Shown: piece after piece, positions 1 to 9,155 of the stretch
Numbering within the stretch: position 1 is the first letter of the stretch
Layout of the letters: each line of letters starts with the position of its first letter
DNA from: Nitrobacteraceae bacterium AZCC 2146
GTDB lineage: Bacteria > Pseudomonadota > Alphaproteobacteria > Rhizobiales > Xanthobacteraceae
NCBI GenBank assembly: GCA_036924855.1
Contig: JBAGRP010000001.1
Coordinates: 2,480,001-2,544,000, forward strand
Reading direction: 5' to 3'
DNA length: 64,000 nucleotides
Made by a program: the position numbers and the translations under genes
Notes under the pieces: generated by a model
The model's database searches: none
Told to the model about the DNA's origin: nothing
What the model saw: the letters and a program-made list of their open reading frames with translations, nothing else

Positions 1-1
1 T

Positions 2-1378
2 CCGATTATCAACAATTTGCGCCAACAATATCTTGATTATTCGAGACGCGAGGCGGAATGGTCTGGCCGTTTCGGGCGAGACCATCTTGCTGTGGTCAAT
101 CTTCGCGCGAGAATGCGGGACATACGTTCATCGATACTGGACGAGGTACGTCGACTTACCGAAGCCAGCAAGAGTGACTACGAAATAGCAAAGCAGCGAC
201 AGGAAGAAATCGAGAAGCAACTCGCCCAGGCAGTATCTCAATCAAGGACGACGGGCTCGGCCGAGCTGACCGTGCGCGAACTCGAAATGACCGCCAAGGG
301 CTACCGAAACCTCTACGAAAGTTTTCTTCAGCGATATATGGGATCGGTTCAGCAGGAATCATTTCCGATTACGGAAGCCCGCGTAATTTCGCCCGCATCG
401 CCTCCGCAAGGCAAAAGCAAGCCGAAGACCACATTGATACTTGCGCTCGGTTTCTTTGGCGGCATCGCTCTGGGCACAGGACTGGGACTTCTGCGGGATA
501 TTATGGATCGTGTTTTCCGTACAACGGCTCAGGTTGAGGCAATGCTGCACATGCCCTGTCTGTCCCTAGTGCCGCTGATGAAGGCTTCGCTTCCTCCACG
601 ACAATTGTCCCGCGCGCAATCTCAGAACGATACGGCTATGGGTCCCAGAATTATTGTCCGTGGTCCGGAAATATTCTGGGCCGCAATCTCCATGCCGCTG
701 TCACGTTTCACCGAATCGCTTCGCGCGGTGAGGCTTGCCATTGATTTAAATCTCACAAATGCGTCGAACAAGGTTATCGGCATCACCTCGTCGCTTCCCA
801 ACGAGGGGAAATCGACCATCTCCGCTGCCCTGGCGGAACTCATAGCTCATTCAGGTGGAAGAGTTATCCTCGTTGATTGCGACTTAAGAAACCCCTCCCT
901 GTCCTGCAGCTTGGCGCCGACGGCGAAAGCCGGCCTTGTTGAGGTAATATCGGGTGAAAAGTCGCTGGAGGAGACCGTTTGGAGAGACCCAAAAACACAC
1001 TTGTTCTTCTTACCTACGGTGAAGAAGTCCCCGCTTTTCCATACCAGCGAGATCCTCGCGGCTGATCAGACCAAAATGCTGTTCGACAAATTGCGCACCA
1101 ATTTTGACTACGTCATCGTCGATCTCCCCCCCTTGGCGCCGATTATTGACGTCCGGGCGACCGCTCCATTGATAGACGCCTTCATCCTCGCGATCGAATG
1201 GGGGCGAACCAAGACCGACGTTGTCCAGCACGCCCTTCATATGGCTCCGAATGTGCATGAAGCGCTGATCGGAGCCGTGCTCAACAAGACCGATATGAAG
1301 GCGATTAAGCGGTACGACACCTATCATAACGATTACTACAGCAATAAGCATTATGCTCGGTATGGCTACACCGGTTAA
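2..1378 (+). CDS. Exopolysaccharide chain-length regulator with C-terminal BY-kinase domain (Wzc/GumC-type), 5' end outside window
   Basis: Inner-membrane tyrosine autokinase that sets polysaccharide chain length and couples to the Wza-type exporter encoded next. The frame is open to base 2, so the N-terminus lies upstream. Seen (numbering from the TTG at 17): a charged coiled-coil periplasmic segment about 35-110, a membrane segment about 138-158, then a cytoplasmic P-loop ATPase with Walker A LPNEGKST (about 260), Walker A' VILVDCDLR (about 287) and Walker B DYVIVDLPP (about 368). The protein ends in a tyrosine-rich tail (seven Tyr in the last 22 residues), the usual autophosphorylation cluster of BY-kinases. 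Family and role are secure; the exported polymer is unknown. Confidence 0.9.
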   Translation, partial: PIINNLRQQYLDYSRREAEWSGRFGRDHLAVVNLRARMRDIRSSILDEVRRLTEASKSDYEIAKQRQEEIEKQLAQAVSQSRTTGSAELTVRELEMTAKGYRNLYESFLQRYMGSVQQESFPITEARVISPASPPQGKSKPKTTLILALGFFGGIALGTGLGLLRDIMDRVFRTTAQVEAMLHMPCLSLVPLMKASLPPRQLSRAQSQNDTAMGPRIIVRGPEIFWAAISMPLSRFTESLRAVRLAIDLNLTNASNKVIGITSSLPNEGKSTISAALAELIAHSGGRVILVDCDLRNPSLSCSLAPTAKAGLVEVISGEKSLEETVWRDPKTHLFFLPTVKKSPLFHTSEILAADQTKMLFDKLRTNFDYVIVDLPPLAPIIDVRATAPLIDAFILAIEWGRTKTDVVQHALHMAPNVHEALIGAVLNKTDMKAIKRYDTYHNDYYSNKHYARYGYTG

Positions 1379-1560
1379 TTAATACCTATGCTCCTGTTGA
1401 TGCATCAGGACCACCTGTTCGGAAGGTCTCGCTATGTCAGTCGGTAAGATGTGGCAATTTAGCAACGATGACTTTATCTGATTAAATCCACGCCAGTCAG
1501 GACTAGCTTGAATCGTTCAGCAGTGCGAACGTGGTCTAGTGAGTTTGCTCTGGGGGCCAC

Positions 1561-2799
1561 TTGTTCGAATCAAGCAACAGTTGGGTCAAGGCTTGCGTAG
1601 CCCTCGCGACTTTGTCGCTCGGAGGGTGCGCTTTTATGCCCGCCAGCGGTCCTCAGGGGGCAGATGTCCGAGAGGCGCAATCGTCGGAAACAGTCAGTCT
1701 TCCTTACGCATTGGTAAAGTTGACTCCTGAAGTCGTTCATATTCTGACTCAGAATACCACGAAGCTGTCAAGCGCGTTTGCCGATCGTAGTCCCCCCAAG
1801 GCTTTTCGCTTCGGGATCGGTGATACCGTCAGCGTAACGATCTTCGAGGCCGCTGCAGGGGGCTTGTTCATTCCGGCCGAAGCGGGAGTTCGGCCTGGCA
1901 ATTTTGTCACCATCCCCAACCAGGCGGTCGATAACAACGGTAATATCTCCGTGCCCTATGCTGGCGCTATTCGAGCAAAAGGCAGGACACCCGCCGAAGT
2001 CCAGCAGGCGATCGTCGCGGCTCTTAAGGAGCGCGCGATCGAACCTCAAGCGGTAGTTTCGCTGATTGAGCAGCGAACGTCCCTCATCAGCGTGCTCGGC
2101 GATGTGCGCGCTGCCGGACGGTTTCCGGCAAGCGCGGCCGGGGAACGTATCCTCGACGCAATTACTCGCGCGGGCGGGCCCAGTACCCAAGGTTATGATA
2201 CGTGGGTTACGCTTGAACGCGAAGGACACCGAGCGAGCGTCCCATTTGGCGCGGTGGTTTATGAGCCGGCCAACAACATCTACGCGCTCCCGAATGACGT
2301 AATATACCTCTACACTCAACCTCAGACCTTTGTGGCGTTTGGCGCCGCGGGAACACAGGGACAGTATAAGTTCGATGCGTGGCGAATTTCACTTGCGGAA
2401 GCGGTCGGAAAGCATGGCGGCCTCAGCGATTCACTTGCCGACCCGGCCGCAGTATTCCTTTATCGTGGCGAAACACGAGAAGTCGCGCAGCGACTTGGCG
2501 TAGATTGCTCGCGTTTTCAGGGACCCATTATTCCGATCATTTATAACGTTAATTTCCGAGATCCGTCCGGGTACTTTCTCGCCCAATCGTTCGATATGCG
2601 AAACAAGGATGTGATCTATACTTCCAATGCGGTATCCGTGGAGACCACGAAGTTCCTGAGCTACCTGCGAACCATCATGGCCACCGTGAACGACCCGATC
2701 ATATATGCGACCAATGGATATGCGCTGAAGGCGGCGATCCAAGGGGTCGGTTCATCGACTATCATCACAACGCCGACGCCGATTGTCACCGGGCCGTAA
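1561..2799 (+). CDS. Polysaccharide export outer-membrane lipoprotein (Wza/Poly_export family)
   Basis: Outer-membrane channel subunit for exopolysaccharide export. The 412-residue protein begins with a lipoprotein signal peptide with lipobox LGGC (Cys23 the predicted lipidated residue). A Poly_export domain follows at about 80-165 (FGIGDTVSVTIFE, then NGNISVPYAG). SLBB-like beta-grasp repeats come next (about 170-270 and beyond), including SVLGDVRAAGRFPAS. The start is TTG at 1561, chosen because it gives the complete signal peptide; the purine-rich GGGGG just upstream is a modest ribosome site. It lies 182 bp downstream of the BY-kinase on the same strand, the expected partner order. Confidence 0.9.
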   Translation: MFESSNSWVKACVALATLSLGGCAFMPASGPQGADVREAQSSETVSLPYALVKLTPEVVHILTQNTTKLSSAFADRSPPKAFRFGIGDTVSVTIFEAAAGGLFIPAEAGVRPGNFVTIPNQAVDNNGNISVPYAGAIRAKGRTPAEVQQAIVAALKERAIEPQAVVSLIEQRTSLISVLGDVRAAGRFPASAAGERILDAITRAGGPSTQGYDTWVTLEREGHRASVPFGAVVYEPANNIYALPNDVIYLYTQPQTFVAFGAAGTQGQYKFDAWRISLAEAVGKHGGLSDSLADPAAVFLYRGETREVAQRLGVDCSRFQGPIIPIIYNVNFRDPSGYFLAQSFDMRNKDVIYTSNAVSVETTKFLSYLRTIMATVNDPIIYATNGYALKAAIQGVGSSTIITTPTPIVTGP

Positions 2800-2965
2800 T
2801 CCGTTCTCCGGATAGCTTTCAGAACCGCAGTTGTGGGCGTATTGGCAGCGCTTCATCGCTAGCGTTAGTCTTTTCTTATATCTCAAAAGCCAGCCGTGCG
2901 GCCTGACGGGCTTCGGCACAAGCGATGCTGCCGGCTCCCGCTTGTAGAATGCATGCAATTTAGGC

Positions 2966-4309
2966 ATGCTGTTCGTCCATGATGATGATGGTCCGGTGAC
3001 AGCCGCATTCATACTTTTGGGTTCACTGATCGCGATCACGCCGATCCTGGTGATCGTGGGTGGCGCTCTTGTTGATGGATGCCTCCTGGTCGTCACGTCA
3101 ACGATGGTCGCCTTGGTGGCCCTGACGATCCACCCGGGCGAGCTTCGTCGCTTCACCGAGCTCGTAAAGTCGGTTGCGATCATTCTGGCCATCCCGTGCA
3201 TCTGGATGCTCATTCAGATTGTGCCGCTTCCGAGCAGGTCCCTGATCAACCCGGCCTGGCTCAGTGCATCCATTGCTCTTAGCAAGCCAGTCATCGGCAC
3301 TATCAGTCTTGATATTGGCGCGACGCTACTTTCTCTCGCTCGGTATTGCTTTATTGCAGCGATCGCAATCGTCACCACGGCCATTGCGCTCGACCGACAG
3401 CGCGCAGAAAATATTCTTTCGCTGCTCACCACGGTCACCGCTTTCATCGCCGCAGCCCTGATCCCCTTGCAGCTCGGCTATCTGCATTTTTTCGGCTTCG
3501 AACTCTCCATCAAGCGCGCCGATCCAGTCAATATCGCCGTGATTGGCATGATCCTGGCCTGTTCGACCGCAATCCGCGCTTACGAGAGCTATGAGCTGCG
3601 CCGTGACAAGAACGGAAGAGCTTCAGCAGCTGACACCATCGCGGTAGCGCCCTCGGTGGTTGCTTTTGTCATTTGCCTTTCCGCCATCATGATCGATGGG
3701 GACGGCGTTCTGCTTTTTTCAGCACTGTGTGGAGTTGGCGTGTTGATAACTATATCGGCTATCCGGAGGCTGCGACTTGGTCCGTGGGGGCATGCAGGGA
3801 CAGCCGGGATCGCAATCGTTGTCGCTATCGGCTTCTTTTCGTCAGCTCTTGCAACCAAAGACCTCGATCTAACTCTCGCACTGTCCAACCAAACCCACAT
3901 CGCCGTCACGGAACGCATGCTTTCCGATGTAAACTGGGCGGGGTCAGGTGCTGGAACATTTGAAGCTCTTTTGCCTATATATCGGGACGTAGACGACACC
4001 TATTCCTATGAGCTTCCCACCGCAGCGGCGTGGACTGCCATAGAGATGGGGCGGCCGTTTCTTTGGGGAGGAATCATCCTCGCCGCGACCGCAGCGATAA
4101 CACTCTTCAGGCGGGCGTTACTTCGTGGCCGGGACTACTTCTATGCCGGCACGGGTGCGGCTTGCATCGTCGCGCTTCTGGTCTCCTTCTTTTCCAACGC
4201 AGGAACGTTCGGGTTGACCGAATCATTTTTGATGAGCGTCATCTATGGACTGGCTCTCGCTCAAAGCAGAAGTTGGAGTGCCCAAGCTTTCGCAGGCGGG
4301 GAACATTAA
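2966..4309 (+). CDS. Polytopic membrane protein, O-antigen ligase / EPS polymerase-like (Wzy-type)
   Basis: Probable polymerase or ligase of the exopolysaccharide pathway. The 447-residue protein is dominated by hydrophobic helices (roughly ten to twelve), starting at about residue 13 and ending near 440. A polar periplasmic-type loop around 330-360 holds GSGAGTFEALLPIYRDVDD, which resembles the large loop of the O-antigen ligase (Wzy_C) family. No cytoplasmic enzyme domain is present. The position between the Wza-type gene and the rest of the EPS locus supports the role, but sequence in this family is too divergent to separate polymerase from ligase by eye. ATG at 2966 is taken as start; the Shine-Dalgarno is weak. 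Confidence 0.65.
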   Translation: MLFVHDDDGPVTAAFILLGSLIAITPILVIVGGALVDGCLLVVTSTMVALVALTIHPGELRRFTELVKSVAIILAIPCIWMLIQIVPLPSRSLINPAWLSASIALSKPVIGTISLDIGATLLSLARYCFIAAIAIVTTAIALDRQRAENILSLLTTVTAFIAAALIPLQLGYLHFFGFELSIKRADPVNIAVIGMILACSTAIRAYESYELRRDKNGRASAADTIAVAPSVVAFVICLSAIMIDGDGVLLFSALCGVGVLITISAIRRLRLGPWGHAGTAGIAIVVAIGFFSSALATKDLDLTLALSNQTHIAVTERMLSDVNWAGSGAGTFEALLPIYRDVDDTYSYELPTAAAWTAIEMGRPFLWGGIILAATAAITLFRRALLRGRDYFYAGTGAACIVALLVSFFSNAGTFGLTESFLMSVIYGLALAQSRSWSAQAFAGGEH

Positions 4310-4365
4310 ATTGGAGATCCGCCGATCAGAAAGAGCCGTGTTACCGCGATGAGAAAGAACCTCTG

Positions 4366-5058
4366 ATGAGCCTACCCGGTCAAGCTCAATCGTGGATCCG
4401 CATCGGGCTCGCCACGCTCAGTCTGGCGCTAGCTACGCAGGCGGCCTGGATTGTCCTGGCTGAATTTTATCATCCGCATGGCATTCAATTTCCAACCGAT
4501 CGGCATACGGGCTTCGTGACGCGCCTCGAACGAGACAACGCCAAGCGCGCCGCATCACTCGCTGTCGTCCGGGGAGATCTGTGGGCGGAGAGCGCATTTG
4601 CGTACGCAGAACTGCTCTGGACGGACCGAGCTCTGGCGCTGGATGCCCAGGATGAGCTAAATCAAGAAGTTCTGAAAGACCTACAGCGCGCTCTGCAGTA
4701 CTCGCCTCATCGCGGTGACGTCTGGCTCATGTTTGCGGCCGTAGTGGATCGATTTCACATTCCGGGATACCAGCCGAGTTCGCTGCTCAAGATGTCCTAC
4801 TATACTGCACCAAATGAACTCGCATTGCTTCCGCTGCGCTTGAACGTTTCGCTTCGTGCAACAGGAATTCAAGACCCGGAAATTCAAGACTTGATCAAAA
4901 GAGACATCCGCATCGTCCTCACCCGCGCCCCCGCGTTGAAGCCCGATCTAGCTGCCGCTTACAAAACTGCGTCGCCACAGGGCAAGGCATTTGTCGAGCG
5001 GGTGGTTGACGAAGTCGATCCGGCCTATGCTGGGACAGTGCGCGGCGGTTCCCAGTGA
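4366..5058 (+). CDS. Hypothetical membrane-anchored protein of the EPS locus
   Basis: A 230-residue protein with one N-terminal hydrophobic segment (about residues 11-32, IRIGLATLSLALATQAAWIV) and a soluble, probably periplasmic remainder rich in Ala/Leu/Arg helices (about 60-200). I recognise no catalytic motif; the helical spacing could be TPR-like, which is only a guess. The frame stays open upstream to 4030 but overlaps the preceding membrane gene there. ATG at 4366 follows GAGAAAGAAC and gives a sensible anchor, so it is preferred. It sits 56 bp after the polymerase-like gene and is probably cotranscribed. Confidence 0.6.
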   Translation: MSLPGQAQSWIRIGLATLSLALATQAAWIVLAEFYHPHGIQFPTDRHTGFVTRLERDNAKRAASLAVVRGDLWAESAFAYAELLWTDRALALDAQDELNQEVLKDLQRALQYSPHRGDVWLMFAAVVDRFHIPGYQPSSLLKMSYYTAPNELALLPLRLNVSLRATGIQDPEIQDLIKRDIRIVLTRAPALKPDLAAAYKTASPQGKAFVERVVDEVDPAYAGTVRGGSQ

Positions 5059-5178
5059 TTGCGCCACAATCTTTTCGCCTTCTGTCTGCTTATTGCTCGG
5101 AGAATGGCCCACTCTTCTGGAGCATTCTCGAGCCGATCTGAATCGGGACGGGATTTCCAAGGGAGGCGAATTGTGCTT

Positions 5179-5199
5179 CAGCTGCAAAAGATGCAGCTG
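5179..5199. repeat. Perfect 8-bp stem hairpin downstream of the EPS genes
   Basis: CAGCTGCA / TGCAGCTG around a 5-base loop. No T-run follows, so an intrinsic terminator is not supported. It could be an RNA-stabilising stem at the end of the EPS transcript or chance. The rest of 5059-5297 holds no convincing gene. Confidence 0.35.
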
Positions 5200-5297
5200 C
5201 CATCCGCGCTGGCCAACCTGACGCCGCGCCTTTGGCAAATCCGCCTGCAGCCGCCGCCCCGGCCGGCGCCGCCAGGAAGTCGGTACACGATCATCCA

Positions 5298-5597
5298 TCA
5301 CTCTATTTTACGAGAGTTCCGAGGCGTCAGTTGAACTTGCCGGGTGCGGACACTTGAATCGGCGAGGCCCGCATGCTCAAGCACACTGCGGACGTATAGA
5401 CCTGCGAGGTACCCGATTTGGACCGCAAGCAAACCTGATAGCGACCAGAACCCATATGCAGCGCCGTATACAATCGTCGCAACAAGGGACTCCAGCAAAA
5501 CGATGGCCATCAATCCGAGAAGACTTCGGACCGCGAAAACAGAACCGGTCACCAGTCCGGCAAAAAAGTGTATCGCGGCTCCGTAGATCAATGCCAC
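5298..5597 (-). CDS. Small integral membrane protein
   Basis: A 99-residue protein with about three hydrophobic helices (residues 3-22, 24-45, 50-72) and a polar C-terminal tail. Start is GTG at 5597, preceded by CTGGAGCGG, a good Shine-Dalgarno. Size, topology and location beside EPS genes recall the small EPS-repressor membrane proteins of rhizobia (ExoX/SyrA type), but I see no diagnostic motif, so this is only an analogy. It is convergent with the EPS genes and ends 240 bp after them; the IS630 copy begins 28 bp upstream of its start and may have displaced its promoter. Confidence 0.55.
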   Translation of the reverse strand: MALIYGAAIHFFAGLVTGSVFAVRSLLGLMAIVLLESLVATIVYGAAYGFWSLSGLLAVQIGYLAGLYVRSVLEHAGLADSSVRTRQVQLTPRNSRKIE

Positions 5598-5624
5598 CCG
5601 CTCCAGTTTTAATTTTGAATGCTA

Positions 5625-6668
5625 GAGCAGATTCCTCTTAATCCAAGCCGTATCCGGCGTGAGCGAAGAAGTTTATGCATTCGTCAGGTTTGAACTGTTG
5701 CAACGCATTGGCGGCGGCTCGCTCGAGAGCGTCGAGGGTTCGCGCGGCGGACTTGCGCACATGTGCCTTGAGCTTGGCGAAGGCATTTTCGATCGGATTG
5801 AGGTCGGGACTGTAGGGCGGCAGATAGTGGAGTTCGGCGCTGCAGGCTTCAATGGCTTGCCTGACGCCCGCGACCTTGTGAGCGGCCAGATTGTCCATAA
5901 TGACGATATCGCCTGAGCGCTGGGGACCAACATCTGCTCGACCCAGGCCAAGAAGCACTCTCCGTCCATCGGACCATCGAGAAGCATCGGCGCAACGAAG
6001 CCCGCAAGCGTGAGACCGCCGACAAAGGTGACTGTCTTCCAATGACCGTGCGGAATTGCGGCGCGGCAACGCTCGCCTTTGGGCGCCCAGCCACGAAGGC
6101 GCGCCATCTTCGTCGAAAGGCCGCTCTCATCGATGAAGATCAGGCGTTCGGGGTCAAGATCGTCTTGGCCATCGAACCAAATCTCGCGCGCGGCCTTTAC
6201 ATCCGCGCGCTCTTGCTCGCTGGCGTGGGCGGTCTTTTTTTATGCGTCTGGCCGTGCCGATCGAGAAACTTCCACACAGCGGTCCTCACAACGGTCACGC
6301 CGCGTTCCTCCCGCAACCGCTCGACCATCTCGTCAAGCGTTGTGTCGGGCGCCTCGGCAAGCGCGCGCAGAATGAAATCCGCATGCCCATCAAGCACGGA
6401 CCCCTTCGGCTTGCCCTGTTTGGCAGGGCGAACTTCCCCCGTTGCCCGCTTCAGCCGCGCCCATGTCCCGGCCGTCGCAATCCCGATCGCAAAGCGCTCC
6501 GCCGCCTGACGCGTCGATACCCCGCCTTCGATCGCCGAAACTACCCGCTCGCGTAAATCCATGCTGTACGGCTTGCCCATCCCATCCTCCCGACTCAGTC
6601 GCAAAGATGGAATCAGCATTCCCACCTCTAGAGAATCCCCTCCGACTCACTTTTTGGGGAATGTGCTC
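5625..6668 (-). mobile_element. IS630-family insertion sequence with TA target duplication
   Basis: Imperfect terminal inverted repeats GAGCAGATTCC (5625-5635) and its partner GGAATGTGCTC (6658-6668) differ at one position. The dinucleotide TA flanks both ends (5623-5624, 6669-6670), as expected for IS630/Tc1 elements. The 1044-bp length fits the family. It lies between EPS genes and separates the small membrane protein from the sugar transferase. Confidence 0.85.
5638..6580 (-). pseudogene. IS630 transposase, two-frame with an additional frame lesion
   Basis: The first frame (start ATG 6580 after GGGAGGATGGG; MGKPYSMDLRERVV) encodes the helix-turn-helix half. A run of seven A at about 6235-6241 on the coding strand joins it by a -1 shift to the DDE half ([19 protein letters not shown]), the layout of IS630 members that use programmed frameshifting. 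A second shift is needed near 5920: the text runs ...WVEQMLVP in one frame and continues as [14 protein letters not shown] in another. No slippery run is present there, so this looks like a real indel. The last part ([20 protein letters not shown]) is intact. The copy is therefore probably inactive. Confidence 0.75.
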
Positions 6669-6670
6669 TA

Positions 6671-6817
6671 GGAGCGTTTCGTTAACGGGACCTGAAGGGA
6701 AACGCACATTTAATTATTTTTTTAAATTCTCCTTGCCGATATAACTGCTGCTGATATAATCAATTAAATACAATATTTTATTTAATTTATTATGGGAGTT
6801 GGCATCCCAAACCCAAA
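6671..6817 (+). promoter_or_regulatory. AT-rich upstream region of the EPS initiating transferase
   Basis: The bases between the IS630 end and the sugar-transferase start, especially 6710-6795, are nearly pure A/T with repeated ATAT/TTAATT runs, in contrast to the GC-rich surroundings. Such tracts are typical binding targets of H-NS/MucR-type silencers and often form the promoter region of rhizobial EPS genes. No exact operator or -35/-10 pair can be assigned. A GGGAG at 6793-6797 is too far from the ATG (20 bases) to be an ideal ribosome site. Confidence 0.45.
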
Positions 6818-8290
6818 ATGAACAGAGTCGAACGACACATTTTTGTACCCGAGAGCGTTCCAGCTACTGGTCTGAGGGGCCAGTCGTTCGGAGAACGCAA
6901 ATGGCCTATCCATTACGACTCCATTGAACTCATTACCATTCTGGCTGATCTGGTCACGATCATATCGGCAGGCATTTTAGCCGGCACCACCTATCACTTC
7001 TACTCCTTTGGGACGCTGGGTGAAATCGATCGATATTTCGGTTCGGCGATTGTCGTCTCAGCCATCTTTGTTTCACTGATGAAAAGCCGCGGAATGTACG
7101 AGCCGAAAGAAATGTTGGCCGTGCGCAGCCAGGCCCGGACCATTTGCGTAATTTGGAGCAGCGTGTTTTTCCTGCTCGCCGGCGCAGTTTTTGCCCTGAG
7201 ATTAGGCAATGAACTTTCACGTGGCGCAAACGTGCTTTTTGCCATATTTGGCTTGATCGCGTTGGTCGTTTGCCGAAATTTTTGGCGGACTCTTCTAACG
7301 CAAGGCATAGCTCGCAGGAGGTTTTCCGGCCGCAACGTCGTCTTGATTACGGATCATCTGCGAGCCGGCAAGATGGCTATTCCTGCCATCCTCGAAAGCC
7401 ACGGCTTTCATTTGGAGCGCCACTTCACCTTGCCGCCGCCAAAGCAGGGGTCACGCAGGCGCGAAGAGATTATTTCCAATGCGATAGCTTATATTCGCGG
7501 ATCCAACGTGGAAGAGATCATCGTGGGGGCTGACACCAACCATTGGCCCGAACTGCGCAGCCTTATCGATAAACTCCGGGTTCTACCCTTTCCCGTCAAT
7601 TTCATTCCTCTGGGGGCCACATCGGAAATTTTTGAGCGACCTTCCCGCCAACTCGGAAATGCCACCTATATAGAACTGCAGCGCGGCCCATTGACGTCCT
7701 TTGATTGCTTGGCAAAGCGGTGTGTTGACATCGCATGCGCTGGCACGGCACTGCTCGCCCTCTTGCCTCTGCTGATAATTGTGGCTGTCGCAATCAAGCT
7801 GGACTCACCAGGGGTGATTTTTTTCCGACAGCGACGCTGCGGATTTAATGGCAGGTGCTTTAAAATTCTGAAATTCCGGAGCATGTCGGTCTTAGATGAT
7901 GGCGCATCAATTCATCAAGCGCAGAGCACCGACGAGAGAACTACGCGTCTGGGTAAGTGGTTGCGCCGAACAAGTATCGATGAGCTGCCGCAATTGATCA
8001 ACGTCCTCGAAGGCAGCATGTCACTTGTCGGCCCGCGCCCACACGCTGTTGCCCACGATACCCAATTCGACAAGCTCGTGCGACATTACGCGAAGCGGCA
8101 TCGAGTAAAGCCTGGACTTACTGGCTGGGCACAAGTGAACGGATGTCGTGGGCCGACCCCAACACTCGCATCCATCGAGCGACGCGTCGAACTCGATCTC
8201 TGGTACATAGATAATTGGAGTCTCGTACTTGACTTCAAAATTATGCTCCGTACCGCCTTTGAAGTCGTCCGAGGCCGCAACGCGTACTAG
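6818..8290 (+). CDS. Exopolysaccharide polyprenyl-phosphate glycosylphosphotransferase (WcaJ/ExoY-type)
   Basis: Initiates exopolysaccharide repeat-unit synthesis by moving a sugar-1-phosphate onto undecaprenyl phosphate at the inner membrane. The 490-residue length matches the WcaJ-like subgroup. Seen: N-terminal hydrophobic helices (about 30-160), a CoA-binding-like soluble domain (about 165-285), one reentrant/hydrophobic helix (about 300-325), then the bacterial sugar-transferase domain. That domain has KFRSMSVLDDG, LRRTSIDELPQLINVLEGSM, LVGPRPH and KPGLTGWAQVNGCRG, all hallmarks of PF02397. It belongs functionally to the EPS genes at 1-5 kb, from which IS630 separates it. The donor sugar cannot be read from sequence. 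Confidence 0.92.
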   Translation: MNRVERHIFVPESVPATGLRGQSFGERKWPIHYDSIELITILADLVTIISAGILAGTTYHFYSFGTLGEIDRYFGSAIVVSAIFVSLMKSRGMYEPKEMLAVRSQARTICVIWSSVFFLLAGAVFALRLGNELSRGANVLFAIFGLIALVVCRNFWRTLLTQGIARRRFSGRNVVLITDHLRAGKMAIPAILESHGFHLERHFTLPPPKQGSRRREEIISNAIAYIRGSNVEEIIVGADTNHWPELRSLIDKLRVLPFPVNFIPLGATSEIFERPSRQLGNATYIELQRGPLTSFDCLAKRCVDIACAGTALLALLPLLIIVAVAIKLDSPGVIFFRQRRCGFNGRCFKILKFRSMSVLDDGASIHQAQSTDERTTRLGKWLRRTSIDELPQLINVLEGSMSLVGPRPHAVAHDTQFDKLVRHYAKRHRVKPGLTGWAQVNGCRGPTPTLASIERRVELDLWYIDNWSLVLDFKIMLRTAFEVVRGRNAY

Positions 8291-8364
8291 GTGCCTGGTC
8301 CCTGCATTTCGCCGGTCTGCTTTCAGTGGCGCGGCTATCGCAGGGAAGGGCCTAGCGATACTGC

Positions 8365-8739
8365 TTAGGCTCGCTTGCGTCGGCTTTGGCTTTTCGATCC
8401 CGTCGCTTCGCCGATCTTGAAATCATCGATTTTCCGGCCGGATTTGATTGCTGCTGCAAGCCAACGAGGTTGCTTTCCCCGACCAGACCAAGTCTCGGAT
8501 GGTATCAATGGGTTTTGATATTTTGGGAAGACCCTCGGATATTTACGCCGAGGCTTATCGAGACTGCGCGGTCGCAGTTCACCCTCCTCAATAAAGTCCT
8601 TACCGCGGTTGAGAAGCGCTAAACGCTTCTCCAATTCCCGCTTTTCTGCGCCTATCCTTATGGACAGTATCCTGCTCGTTTCTTCATGAAGCGCCCAAAG
8701 TTCATCGATCGTCAGCGCTTCCAAATCAACCTTCTTCAT
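8365..8739 (-). CDS. H-NS/HvrA-family nucleoid-associated protein (copy 1)
   Basis: A 124-residue DNA-binding protein. An N-terminal oligomerisation coiled coil (about 5-50, LWALHEETSRILSIRIGAEK) is linked to a C-terminal AT-DNA-binding domain. The C-terminal domain carries YPRVFPKYQNP and ETWSGRGKQPRWL, the conserved H-NS core found in alphaproteobacterial HvrA-like proteins, followed by a basic tail SQSRRKRA. Proteins of this family silence AT-rich, often horizontally acquired DNA. It lies just after the EPS transferase in convergent orientation and 400 bp from a paralog. Start ATG 8739 is supported by family alignment; the Shine-Dalgarno is weak. Confidence 0.88.
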   Translation of the reverse strand: MKKVDLEALTIDELWALHEETSRILSIRIGAEKRELEKRLALLNRGKDFIEEGELRPRSLDKPRRKYPRVFPKYQNPLIPSETWSGRGKQPRWLAAAIKSGRKIDDFKIGEATGSKSQSRRKRA

Positions 8740-9155
8740 GAATTACCGCCCCGTATTCCGATTCATCGACGCATTTGGCTCAGATCCGAGCATCGAAACA
8801 TCAAATTAAATATGTAAGCCCAACCCGGCAGGTTCGCAACGGAGATTTCACGAAGCCGAGGTTTTCCCCAAACCACAAGATTTTCCCCAAACCACCAGCC
8901 GTGCATCGTCCAGACGCACCGAAGCATACCAAGAGCTTGATCCTCTTCTGATTTTCCGAACACTGTAGTAAGTGCCAGATGCAAGAAACGAGCGTCGTTC
9001 CCCGAAATTGCAAGCTGGTTCGTAGACAGCCTCCCGCGGGAGGACACTTGCGCATGATACCATGCCTGCGCGATTAAAAAAATCCGCAGCGGGTATGAAT
9101 CCCTACTTATTACATCGAGTCTAAAGTCGCTGGCCGCGGCAGACGGACTGGGCGG
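8740..9155. other. Intergenic region between the two H-NS genes
   Basis: No convincing gene. It contains two copies of a 19-bp unit TTTTCCCCAAACCAC(A/C)AG in tandem (8862-8880, 8881-8899). Overlapping minus-strand frames of 70-94 codons exist but have no good ribosome site or recognisable motif. It presumably holds the promoter of the copy-1 H-NS gene. Confidence 0.4.

Noticed and set aside
5059..5334. 91-codon plus-strand frame directly after the EPS anchored protein
   Set aside because: TTG start without ribosome site, and the second half overlaps the well-supported minus-strand membrane protein.
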